A stretch of DNA of 50,022 bases, taken from NCBI GenBank assembly GCA_913055915.1, contig CAJXKL010000018.1, forward strand, positions 1 through 50,022, written 5' to 3'. Numbering within the stretch: the stretch's first letter is position 1; each line of letters begins with the position of its first letter. Both the position numbers and the translations under genes were made by a program. The notes under the pieces are model-generated. The model did no database searches. It had not been told where the DNA came from and was given only the letters and a program-made list of their open reading frames with translations. Below are positions 34,401 to 40,556 of the stretch, piece after piece. Source of the stretch: an uncultured Candidatus Nemicrothrix sp. (GTDB lineage: Bacteria; Actinomycetota; Acidimicrobiia; Acidimicrobiales; MedAcidi-G1).

Positions 34401-34926
34401 TCCGATCCACACGCCGCAATCCGCGCCCTCCGCCCCCAGCCGCAGCCTTGACGAACAGCGGGAACCCGATTGCCTTGGCATGATCCAGTGCATCCGCTGG
34501 GCCGTCCAGCGCTGGCGACTGCTGCAGTACCGGGAGACCAGCTGCCTGCGCCGCCTCCCGCGCCCGCATCTTGTCCCCAGTGAGGGTCAACACGTCGGGA
34601 GTCGGGCCAACGAACGTGAGGCCAGCCTCAACACATCGCTCAGCAAGCTCCGGATTCTCCGACAAGAATCCATAGCCCGGGTAGACCGCGTCGGCACCGG
34701 AGTCACGACCGACGCGAATGAGTTCATCGATGTCGAGGTAGGCGCGTACTGGATGCCCGCGAACGCCGATCTCATACGCCTCGTTCGCCTTCATCCGATG
34801 GAGGCTGTTGCGGTCTTCGTAGGTGTGGATCGCGACGGTCGAGATGCCAAGTTGTGTCGCCGCCCGGAAGGCCCGTATGGCGATCTCTCCACGATTGGCA
34901 ACAAGGAGCTTACGAATCATGCGCAT
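31498..34926 (-). CDS. pyc: Pyruvate carboxylase
   Basis: 1142 residues, single-chain. Biotin carboxylase domain (1-450): KLLVANRGEIAIRAFRAATQ, the ATP loop AAAGGGGRGLRRV, HIEVQILGD, EMNPRIQVEHTVTE. Carboxyltransferase domain (530-830): VTDTTLRDAHQSILATRVRS, ECWGGATYDVALRFL, the carboxylated Lys in ILCVKDMAGLL, and LHTHDTAGGQL. C-terminal biotin carrier with AMKMES near residue 1100. It makes oxaloacetate from pyruvate, ATP and bicarbonate, in the cytoplasm. The start is ATG 34926 or the ATG two codons on, which overlaps the stop of an upstream 59-codon leader derived from a maoC gene. It stands outside any recognisable operon of central metabolism. Confidence 0.95.
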   Translation of the reverse strand: MRMIRKLLVANRGEIAIRAFRAATQLGISTVAIHTYEDRNSLHRMKANEAYEIGVRGHPVRAYLDIDELIRVGRDSGADAVYPGYGFLSENPELAERCVEAGLTFVGPTPDVLTLTGDKMRAREAAQAAGLPVLQQSPALDGPADALDHAKAIGFPLFVKAAAGGGGRGLRRVDRTDDLAEAVASAMREGESAFGDATVFLEAAMSDVRHIEVQILGDAQGEVIHLHERDCSMQRRFQKVVEIAPAPRLDAAVKAVLCADAVAYARSIGYHSAGTVEFLVDPSGRHVFIEMNPRIQVEHTVTEEITDVDLVEAQLRIAAGETFDDLGLSQELIEPRGFALQCRITAENPANDFRPDTGRLIAYRPPGGAGIRLDDGIGYVGAEVSPYFDSLIVKLTCRGPDFDTALRRSERALAEFRVRGVGTNIAFLQAVLADADFRSGNVTTAFIDQRPHLTAASVGTDRATRLLRYLADITVNRPYGQAPSSVEPALKLPQRLDADPLAGSKQHLDRLGPVKFSRWLRDRVDIGVTDTTLRDAHQSILATRVRSIDLVAGARHLAHRLPALLSLECWGGATYDVALRFLHEDPWDRLAQIREAVPNICLQMLLRGRNTVGYSPYPDVVCRRFVAEAHLAGIDIFRIFDALNDIEQMRPAIEATLETGAVAEGTVCYSGDLSDPRETLYDLDYYLRIAEGLVEVGAHILCVKDMAGLLRAPAARTLIGALRERFDTPVRLHTHDTAGGQLATYLAAIESGVDAVDGAAPPLSGMTSQPSLAAIVAATDHSDRLTGLDLDAIGELEPYWEAVRNLYAPFEAGLRAPTGTVYRHQIPGGQLSNLRQQAIALGLGDRFEEVEELYEACDKILGRPIKVTPSSKVVGDLALHLVASGVTPEKLTADPESVDLPESVVAFLRGELGTPEAGFPEPFRTAALRGRPAPPSTQELTADDLAGLHGHDARLTLNHLLFPAPAASRDEMLERYGDLTVLPTRLFWYGLSEEDEDVSIGLGRGVRVLVGLEAIGEPDEDGIRSVMFRLNGQFRPIDAIDRSVATATTATEKADSNRAGHVAAPFRGLVSVKTEVGAVVEVGQLVATIEAMKMESRITAPIAGVVERVVVGDAASVEPGDLILEIRVAGTPASPVIDVDHS

Positions 34927-35096
34927 CCGCCAGCGTCTTCGGCAACGACCGTAAAGGTGTGAGAGGCGGACGCCCGTTCACCGACCGTTGCCTCCTCCCA
35001 CGTTTCGTAGTGTTCCCAGTCGAGGTGGAAGTCCTTCTCGAAACTCTGCTGTTTGGTGGTCTCGATGTATTGATCCTGCCGTGTCGGTACTTGCAT
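34917..35096 (-). pseudogene. Truncated maoC 5' fragment acting as an overlapping leader ORF of pyc
   Basis: Starts MQVPTRQDQYIETTKQQSFE like the intact gene at 31069 and stays homologous through ASHTFTVVAED, then ends AGGCA-TGA. The TGA shares bases with an ATG of pyc (ATGA), so ribosomes leaving this 59-codon ORF can restart on pyc. It keeps the intact copy's ribosome-binding region and upstream DNA. Confidence 0.8.
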
Positions 35097-35227
35097 CCTT
35101 TGGCTTCCCTCTCCTCGCGTAGCTGGGGGGACTTGATTCCCAACACCGCAGGACGATAGCGATTGAATCAAACTGCCAGCGACCGGGCCGAATCGCCTGC
35201 CGAGCACTCACCGTATTCGACACGATT
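34935..35227. repeat. 293-bp duplicated block, copy 2
   Basis: Gapless match to 30908-31200 (about 93% identity). The left break is exactly at codon 54 of maoC (GAC), the right break at about 155 bases beyond the shared ATG codon. Confidence 0.9.
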
Positions 35228-35266
35228 GCCGAAGCAAAGAAGGTAGAGCCCCTGAACACGGCGGCA

Positions 35267-35345
35267 CGAGCCCACTAGAGGCCACACAACCACCGAGAAC
35301 CCGAAAAGGCAGCGCTGAAAGCGATGCCTTTTCGAAACTGCAAAC
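35267..35345. repeat. Mosaic intergenic repeat, left-end module only
   Basis: Begins cgagcccactagag as in 38752 and includes the first hairpin CGAAAAGGCA (35302-35311) / TGCCTTTTCG (35325-35334). Compared with CGAAACGG/TCGTTTCG-type arms at 37503, the C-to-A change in one arm is matched by a G-to-T change in the other. After CTGCAAACACG the sequence leaves the repeat. Confidence 0.75.
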
Positions 35346-35437
35346 ACGCCATTTTACTGAGCCTAGGACTCCTGGCCGCCGCAGGGTGGGCCGTAGATCA
35401 GGGTGCTCGGCATCGAAACCTCTGGCAGACTTGGGAG

Positions 35438-35746
35438 ATGGATGAAGCGATGGCCGAGAGCGTCAGGGCCTATGTTCGGGAGTCAGCCCCCCGTGGGAAG
35501 AGCGGTCTGCCGAAGCGTCTCCACTTGGACGGCCTGGCCATCCTCATCATCGATATGAACACCAAGGACTGTGAAATGGTCAGTGCCAACTATGCGGAAA
35601 AAGCCACTGTGATTAGGCTCAGAGGCACGACTGCCGCCACCGAGGGTGTCGAGAAGATGGCCGAGTTCTGGGAGGCCGCTGCCGCCATGTTGAAGGCGGC
35701 GGAGGTCACGACTCTCGGGGAACTCTTAGAGGACGACGAGGACTAG
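35438..35746 (+). CDS. Hypothetical small acidic protein
   Basis: About 102 residues from the ATG at 35438 (an ATG at 35450 is also possible). GKSGLPKRLHLDGLAILIID and MNTKDCEMVSANYAEKATVI look like a folded alpha/beta core, and the end LGELLEDDED is acidic. No family is recognised. An ORF extension to 35324 starts inside the repeat's hairpin and would add a hydrophobic N-terminus (AILLSLGLLAAAGWAV); this is probably chance but cannot be excluded. Followed by a CACCCC/GGGGTG hairpin. Confidence 0.5.
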   Translation: MDEAMAESVRAYVRESAPRGKSGLPKRLHLDGLAILIIDMNTKDCEMVSANYAEKATVIRLRGTTAATEGVEKMAEFWEAAAAMLKAAEVTTLGELLEDDED

Positions 35747-35763
35747 GCGCAGTCGAGCTGTCA

Positions 35764-35787
35764 CACCCCAGTGGGATAATGGGGGTG
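35764..35787 (+). terminator. Hairpin after the hypothetical gene
   Basis: CACCCC and GGGGTG enclose a 12-base loop 18 bases past the stop at 35746. No T-run. Confidence 0.35.
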
Positions 35788-35823
35788 AATCATCCAGAGG
35801 ATCTGAGGGGTCTGGCCCTGTGA

Positions 35824-36039
35824 CGGTCCGCCAACCGGCCGCTGTGCGGCATCGGTGGCAACGTCAGGATCGATGAGGAGGCAGTCATGGATAGGAAATG
35901 CCCCGTCCCGACGGGCCTCAATGTTTGTGCTGCGATCAAGATTGCTGCGGAACTTGGGCGAGGCTCATCTGTTGTGACCTTGGCTTGTGACAGTGACTTG
36001 AAGTACCTAGGCGGCGGTCTCTTTGATCGATTCGCTTAG
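35824..36039 (+). pseudogene. C-terminal remnant of a cysteine synthase-family PLP enzyme
   Basis: The frame ending TAG at 36037 reads GNVRIDEEAVMDRKCPVPTG, LNVCAAIKIAAELGRGSSVV, TLACDSDLKYLGGGLFDRFA. This matches the end of cysteine synthase/SbnA-type enzymes: the D-E-E-A-V helix, the G-x-S-S-G-L-N-V phosphate-loop region (here PTGLNV), and V-T-L/I-x-C-D-S-x-x-K/R-Y-L. A TGA at 35821 closes the frame, and the PLP-lysine domain is absent, so it cannot be active. It converges on an ornithine cyclodeaminase-family gene 40 bases away, the same pairing as sbnA/sbnB. Confidence 0.7.
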
Positions 36040-36079
36040 GTCAGAGAGCGAGAGCCACTGGGAACTGGCCCACCCCCAG

Positions 36080-37138
36080 CTACCGTTGGAGCCAGTCTTT
36101 GAGCTCTTTGTGCTCGAAGATCATGTGTTCCTGGAGCGTCAGATCTTGGCCGATTGATGCATCCTTAGCCTTGTTGTACATGGAGAGAGCGATCGCTACG
36201 TCGATGTAGGCGAGACCCACGGCGTTGAAGTAGGTCATTTCATCGTCGGTTTCGCGGCCGGGCTTATCGCCGGCAACCACGTCGGGAAGGTCAGCGTAGA
36301 TATCGTCGTCGGTGAGCTCGCCATCCTTATACATGCGGCTGATGGTCTGAGTGCGGTGCTTCACCGTTTCCCAGTCGTCGCACACAATCTTTGCGCACTG
36401 CTTGGCGACCGCATACTCGTCCTCCCATCCGCCGACATGGTTATAGAACGCACCTGGCCTCATCCAGGCCGCTTTCAGGAGGGGTGCCTGGGCACTCGTT
36501 GCGGTCACCAGAATGTCCGCGCCATCCATCGCCGCCTGACCGTTGTTGTTGGTCTGAACAAAGTCGATGTCGGGATAGAGAGCCTGCATTTCGACACTGA
36601 ATTGTTCTTCTGCCTCGGTTGTTTTCGCAGACACCCGGCACTCGCTAATGGTCGGACGGGCCGCCTTGATGGCGGCCAGGCTCATTTTCGCTTGCTCTCC
36701 GGCACCGATGAGGCCGATGACTTTGGAGTCTTCGCGAGAAAGGTACTTGGCCGCTACCCCTCCCATGGCACCAACCCGCATGTTCGAGGCCAGCGTTCCT
36801 TCCATGAAGGCGATCGGAAAACCGGAGTCGATTTCGGAGAGAATGAAAACCGCTGAAAGGTTCTGCTTGGCGTGTCTGGTTGGGTTGGCGGGAAACACCG
36901 ATACCCACTTCACCCCGCAAACCTTCTCAGACAGAAGTGTGGCCGGAAGGCAGTTGATTCGATCCTGGGTGTCATCTGAGAATATTTGAACGGTCTTTTC
37001 CGGAAACAGAATATTGTTTCCTCTGAAGGCGAGCATGGCCTTCTCTGCCGTGTCGATTGCCATCTTCATGTCGAAGCAACCTGCCCTCAACAAGTCTTCC
37101 TGGGACAGGAACGTAATGTCGATGCGCTTTTCGTTCAT
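36080..37138 (-). CDS. Ornithine cyclodeaminase / mu-crystallin family dehydrogenase (SbnB-like)
   Basis: 352 residues. INCLPATLLSEKVCGVKWVS, PTRHAKQNLSAVFILSEIDS, ASNMRVGAMGGVAAKYLSRE and the Rossmann KVIGLIGAGEQAKMSLAAIK define the family; FYNHVGGWEDEYAVAKQCAK and AVGLAYIDVAIALSMYNKAK close it. Members include ornithine cyclodeaminase, alanine dehydrogenase and SbnB (N-carboxyethyl-glutamate dehydrogenase for diaminopropionate). The adjacent cysteine synthase remnant makes an SbnA/SbnB origin likely, with SbnA lost. Lower GC and AT-rich upstream DNA suggest transfer. Confidence 0.87.
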   Translation of the reverse strand: MNEKRIDITFLSQEDLLRAGCFDMKMAIDTAEKAMLAFRGNNILFPEKTVQIFSDDTQDRINCLPATLLSEKVCGVKWVSVFPANPTRHAKQNLSAVFILSEIDSGFPIAFMEGTLASNMRVGAMGGVAAKYLSREDSKVIGLIGAGEQAKMSLAAIKAARPTISECRVSAKTTEAEEQFSVEMQALYPDIDFVQTNNNGQAAMDGADILVTATSAQAPLLKAAWMRPGAFYNHVGGWEDEYAVAKQCAKIVCDDWETVKHRTQTISRMYKDGELTDDDIYADLPDVVAGDKPGRETDDEMTYFNAVGLAYIDVAIALSMYNKAKDASIGQDLTLQEHMIFEHKELKDWLQR

Positions 37139-37339
37139 CTTTCGCTTTCCACGATCATGTGCAGAATGGGGGCGCTGTAACCGTTGCTAGTCTGAGAACA
37201 ATTATCGCCACAGGTCTCTTGATCTAGCAGGGTAATAAGTCCCCATCTTAGTCCCGGAGGCCTCACGTTGACCCTAACCGTATTGGGCCAAACCGGTTCA
37301 GGATTGCCGGTGTGGGAGAATTGGACCCTTAACGACCGG
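37139..37339. other. AT-rich upstream region of the SbnB-like gene
   Basis: No gene is seen. AT-rich words (acaattatcg, ggtaataag) 50-90 bases upstream of the ATG are likely promoter DNA for the leftward gene. Confidence 0.4.
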
Positions 37340-37430
37340 GGCCCGCAAGTTAGAGAACATGTGGTACCCCCCCCGGGGGGGCTCGAACCCTGAACCTGCG
37401 GATTGCAGTTCTCAAATCATTGCCCCTAGG
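37340..37430 (-). other. tRNA-like remnant with 3' flank shared with 1187
   Basis: The minus strand contains AACTGCAATCCGCAGGTT (anticodon-arm-like), then CAGGGTTCGAGCCC (T-arm-like) and a C-run/G-run, followed by a 16-base word identical to 1187-1202. The anticodon loop lacks the conserved T33 and no proper acceptor stem forms, so it is not called as a working tRNA. It may be a decayed tRNA or attachment site. Confidence 0.35.
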
Positions 37431-37478
37431 GCATTTCTCTGGACTGTCTTTGGCATGCATTCACATGCCATTTCGACA

Positions 37479-37728
37479 CGAGCCCGCCAACCGCCGAAAA
37501 CTCGAAACGGCAGCGCTAAGAGCGCTGTCGTTTCGAAACTGCGAACACGCGTTCGCAGTTCTGCCAGCGCCGTGTGGCGACTGGGGCCTGATGGGACTCT
37601 GACGGGAGGCTTCACCCGCTAAGTGGGGGAGCCTCCACAGCGTTCACGGCTTAGACGACGGTGCGATGATCTTCAGGCCCAGACCTGCGCTTTCGTAGTG
37701 TCGGAGGGGGACTTGAATGCCCCTAGTC
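37479..37728. repeat. Mosaic intergenic repeat, full-length copy 1
   Basis: About 250 bp, in order: hairpin CGAAACGGCAGCGCT (37503-37517) / AGCGCTGTCGTTTCG (37521-37535, one mismatch); palindrome AACTGCGAAC-acgc-GTTCGCAGTT (37537-37560); GGAGGCT (37605) / AGCCTCC (37630) hairpin; the cacagcgttcacggcttaga and tgatcttcaggcccagacct blocks; and the T-arm-like GGGGCATTCAAGTCCCCC on the minus strand. The LLM gene's TAG stop lies inside its right end. Confidence 0.9.
37542..37555. promoter_or_regulatory. LexA/SOS-box-like palindrome
   Basis: CGAACACGCGTTCG fits the Gram-positive/actinobacterial SOS-box pattern CGAACRNRYGTTCG. Its position inside a repeat and 90 bases from no obvious start leaves LexA binding unproven. 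Confidence 0.4.
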
Positions 37729-38643
37729 GACAACCTCGGCCAGGAAGCGGTCGAGGTTGTCGTTTCGCTCCCCGGTCGAGAAGGCGAAGTCTGGAACCAG
37801 CACTTCGTCCACACCCACGGCTGCGTACTCGGCCACCACTTGACGGAGTTGTGCTGGGGTACCAACCAGGCCAGACCGGTAGCCCATCTGCTCCTTAAGT
37901 TCGGCAGCCTTCTCTTCGGTCTCGGTGAAGAAAAGCACTCCCACCGCGGACTTCTGAATCTCGGCAGGATCACGCCCCACATCCTCGCAATGCCGCTCCA
38001 GGACACTGATCTTGTGGTGTATTTCCTCAGGAGGTCCCCAACAATTCCACTCGGTAGCGAACCGGGCCACGGTTCGCAGCGTCCGCTTCTCGCCCCCACC
38101 TCCTATGAGAAGCGGTAACGGGCTTTGAAGAGGTTTGGGCTCCATAGGTGCCTCGTCTAGTTCGTAGTACTCGCCACGGAACGTGGTGCGATCTTGTGAG
38201 AACAACATGGTGAGAATCTCACAGGCCTCCTCGAACCGGTCTGAGCGCTCGGTCACCGAACCCAGCTCCAAGCCGTAGCGCCGGTGTTCGTTCTCCTGCC
38301 AACCAGCACCAATCCCGACCACAAGGCGTCCACCCGAAATGTGATCGACCGTGGCGGCCATGTTGGCCAGAACCGCCGGATGCCGGTAGGTGTTGCCCGA
38401 GACCATGGCGCCTAGTCGAAGCCGGGGTACGGCGACTGCAAGGGCGGCCAACATGGTCCACGCCTCCAGAATGGTGCCCATCTCGGGTGAGCCGTAGTCC
38501 TTTTCTGGCCCATAACCCTCTGGCGGGGGCATGAAATGGTCGGGCACCCAGATGCCGTCCCAACCAGTTGCCTCGGCGTGTTGGCAACCTTGGAGCAGTT
38601 CCGACCAGGTCTGGCCCGCATTTGCCCAATACGAGAATCGCAT
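37723..38643 (-). CDS. LLM-class (luciferase-like) flavin/F420-dependent oxidoreductase
   Basis: 306 residues from the ATG at 38643 (MRFSYWANAGQTWSELLQGC). TIM-barrel landmarks: GWDGIWVPDHFMPPP, RLRLGAMVSGNTYRHPAVLA, ISGGRLVVGIGAGWQENEHR, PLLIGGGGEKRTLRTVARFA and WNCWGPPEE. This is the F420-dependent LLM subgroup common in actinobacteria; substrate unknown. Full copies of the intergenic repeat lie directly after the stop and about 110 bases before the start. Confidence 0.88.
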   Translation of the reverse strand: MRFSYWANAGQTWSELLQGCQHAEATGWDGIWVPDHFMPPPEGYGPEKDYGSPEMGTILEAWTMLAALAVAVPRLRLGAMVSGNTYRHPAVLANMAATVDHISGGRLVVGIGAGWQENEHRRYGLELGSVTERSDRFEEACEILTMLFSQDRTTFRGEYYELDEAPMEPKPLQSPLPLLIGGGGEKRTLRTVARFATEWNCWGPPEEIHHKISVLERHCEDVGRDPAEIQKSAVGVLFFTETEEKAAELKEQMGYRSGLVGTPAQLRQVVAEYAAVGVDEVLVPDFAFSTGERNDNLDRFLAEVVD

Positions 38644-38751
38644 GCCTGTGAACGTAGCGGTAAGTTCCCTACACGTAGTGGCAAGTACGGGTCCGTGATT
38701 CAGATCGGTCGCCCTTGTTGCTTCTGAGGGCGATAAACGCCAGCATTGACT

Positions 38752-39005
38752 CGAGCCCACTAGAGACCACACAACGGCCGAAAACCCGAAACGGCAGCGC
38801 CAAGAGCGCTACCTCTCCAAAACTGCGAACATGTGTTCGCATTTCTGCCAGCGCCGTGTGGCGACTGGGGTCTGATGGGAGGCTTCACCCGATAAGTGGG
38901 GGAGCCTCCACAGCGTTCACGGCTTAGACGACGGTGTGATGATCTTCGGGCCCAGACCTGCGCTTTCGTAGTGTCGGAGGGGGGACTTGAACGCCCCTAG
39001 TCAAC
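38752..39005. repeat. Mosaic intergenic repeat, full-length copy 2
   Basis: Same module order as 37479-37728, about 85-90% identical, with the left end cgagcccactagag also found at 35267. Between the palindrome and the GGAGGCT hairpin it lacks the eight or nine bases ctctgacgg of copy 1. Confidence 0.9.
38826..38839. promoter_or_regulatory. LexA/SOS-box-like palindrome, second copy
   Basis: CGAACATGTGTTCG; the reverse strand reads CGAACACATGTTCG, very close to mycobacterial and Bacillus SOS boxes. Located about 180 bases upstream of the LLM start on the minus strand. Confidence 0.45.
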
Positions 39006-39032
39006 GCGATCATCCCAACAGACTCGTCACGA

Positions 39033-39887
39033 TCATCCACCCCAACTACTGGGAATACCCTGCTGACCAAGCGACACCACGTGTCCACCGTCGAGGTTCA
39101 TCACAAAGATCTCGTTGTTGCCGTCCCGGTCACTCTCAAAGGCGATCTTCATGCCGTTCGGCGACCACGCCGGATGCCAGTCCCCGTCGTCGTTGTCGGT
39201 GAGTTGGGTGACCCCGGTCCCATCAGCGTTCATCACAAGAACCTCGCTGTCGCCGTCCCGGTTGCCCATGAAGGCGATCTGTTTGCCGTTCGGCGACCAC
39301 GCCGGATGCCAGTCCCAGTCGTAGTTGTCGGTGAGTTGGGTGACCCCGGTCCCATCAGCGTTCATCACAAAGATCTCTAAGTCGCCGTCCCGGTCGCTAT
39401 GAAAGGCGATCTTCTTGCCGTTCGGTGACCACGCCGGCGACACGTCATAGTCGTAGTTGTCGGTGAGTTGGGTGACCCCGGTCCCATCAGCGTTCATCAC
39501 AAAAACCTCGACGTCGTTGTCGCCGTCCCGCAAACTCTGAAAGGCGATCTGTTTTCCGTTCGGCGACCACACCGGAAACCCGTCCCGGCCGTCGTTGTCG
39601 GTGAGTTGGGTGACCCCGGTCCCATCAGCGTTCATCACAAAGATCTCTTCGTCGCCGTCCCGGTCGCTATGAAAGGCGATCTTCTTGCCGTTCGGCGACC
39701 ACGCCGGAAACCGGTCCCGGCCGTCGTTGTCGGTGAGTTGGGTCACCCCGGTCCCATCAGCGTTCATCACAAAGATCTCGTCAGCGCCGTCCCGGTCGCT
39801 ATGAAAGGCGATCTTGCTGTCCTCACTCCCACCGCCGCACCCGGCCAGCAGCACGCAAGCCAACAGCACCCCAACGAACCGTCTCAT
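39033..39887 (-). CDS. TolB-like beta-propeller (PD40) lipoprotein
   Basis: 284 residues. Signal peptide with lipobox LLACVLLAGCGGG (Cys 17). The rest is six blades of 41-45 residues, each with KIAFHSDRDG, EIFVMNADGTGVTQLTDN and PAWSPNGK, the PD40/WD40-like repeat of TolB and of surface-exposed lipoproteins. Blades 1-5 are nearly identical in DNA; blade 6 is diverged and caps the propeller. Asp-rich loops (DRDGD, NDGRD) suggest metal binding. No tol-pal context exists here, so it is not TolB itself. The start codon and ribosome-binding site lie in a 10-bp hairpin. Confidence 0.88.
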   Translation of the reverse strand: MRRFVGVLLACVLLAGCGGGSEDSKIAFHSDRDGADEIFVMNADGTGVTQLTDNDGRDRFPAWSPNGKKIAFHSDRDGDEEIFVMNADGTGVTQLTDNDGRDGFPVWSPNGKQIAFQSLRDGDNDVEVFVMNADGTGVTQLTDNYDYDVSPAWSPNGKKIAFHSDRDGDLEIFVMNADGTGVTQLTDNYDWDWHPAWSPNGKQIAFMGNRDGDSEVLVMNADGTGVTQLTDNDDGDWHPAWSPNGMKIAFESDRDGNNEIFVMNLDGGHVVSLGQQGIPSSWGG

Positions 39888-39920
39888 ACCCCTCAGTATG
39901 TCACCTTCCCCTGAGGGGTA
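39887..39920 (-). promoter_or_regulatory. Hairpin covering the ribosome-binding site of the beta-propeller gene
   Basis: On the minus strand TACCCCTCAG (39920-39911) is fully complementary to CTGAGGGGTA (39896-39887), which contains the Shine-Dalgarno GAGGGG and the A of the ATG. The 14-base loop has a second GGGAAGG. If formed in the mRNA, this would block initiation. Confidence 0.5.
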
Positions 39921-39998
39921 CTAGGGCGACCACTGGAGCCTCTAGGTACGAACCTCAGATACGCGCAGCCGGAACGGCTACCGGTGGGGTTACACGAG

Positions 39999-40033
39999 TG
40001 TCGGAGGAGGGGGGACTTGAACGCCCCTAGTCA
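39999..40033 (-). repeat. T-arm-like module only
   Basis: GTGTCGGAGGAGGGGGGACT then TGAACGCCCCTAGTC: the right end of the mosaic repeat, without its other modules, 25 bases from the GNAT gene stop. Confidence 0.7.
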
Positions 40034-40057
40034 TCACTGAATCACAACGCATGCTGC

Positions 40058-40516
40058 TCACCTGGCCCACCGATAGTGGATGTCTGGCTCTCCCTCTTCG
40101 TTGTCGCCGTTGGTTCCACCGACAGCCCGGAACCCATGACGTTCATAAAAGCGTTGTGCCCCTTGGTTGCTTTTGAATGTCCAGAGGTCAAGGGCCTCCG
40201 GGCGTTCGACTTTCGCTCGTTCTATAAATGCGGTGCCAAGTCCTTGATTGGTCCAATCGGGGTCGACATACAACTGTTCAATCCAATTCCCGTTCAGGAC
40301 CAGCACACCGGAAACTGTTTCGTCGACTTCAGCCACCCATACCTCTGCAACCGGCATGACGGTTCCCACAAAGTGCGCCCTTACCTCCTCGTCGAGATGC
40401 ACAAGAGGGGGAATCGCCGGCACCGACGCATGGCGCGAGCGCAAGAGAACTTCTGTGGCAGGCCCATAGTCGCCATTTTCGGCCCTCCGAACCCTGGACG
40501 CACCGTCAACAGCCAT
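40058..40516 (-). CDS. GNAT family N-acetyltransferase
   Basis: 152 residues. AEVWVAEVDETVSGVLVLNG, then IEQLYVDPDWTNQGLGTAFI (acetyl-CoA motif A with NQGLGT) and LWTFKSNQGAQRFYERHGFR (motif B). Complete GNAT domain; substrate unknown. T-arm-like repeat modules lie on both sides. Confidence 0.88.
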   Translation of the reverse strand: MAVDGASRVRRAENGDYGPATEVLLRSRHASVPAIPPLVHLDEEVRAHFVGTVMPVAEVWVAEVDETVSGVLVLNGNWIEQLYVDPDWTNQGLGTAFIERAKVERPEALDLWTFKSNQGAQRFYERHGFRAVGGTNGDNEEGEPDIHYRWAR

Positions 40517-40556
40517 TCACGAAGGTCTACAACACGCGCCGAACACGCGCGGCCTG

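Noticed and set aside
33640-34962. 440-codon plus-strand ORF
   Set aside because: Antisense to the biotin carboxylase domain of pyruvate carboxylase, whose motifs are unambiguous.
37340-37430. Functional tRNA gene
   Set aside because: T-arm-like and anticodon-arm-like parts are present, but position 33 is not T, the T-stem is mismatched and there is no acceptor stem.
37479-39005. Integron attC sites as an explanation for the repeats
   Set aside because: No GTTRRRY/RYYYAAC core sites in the expected places and no integron integrase in the window; the modules differ from attC structure.
39081-39914. Plus-strand frames with repeated LGDPGPISVHHKNL
   Set aside because: Antisense of the beta-propeller blades; the repeats come from the real minus-strand gene.
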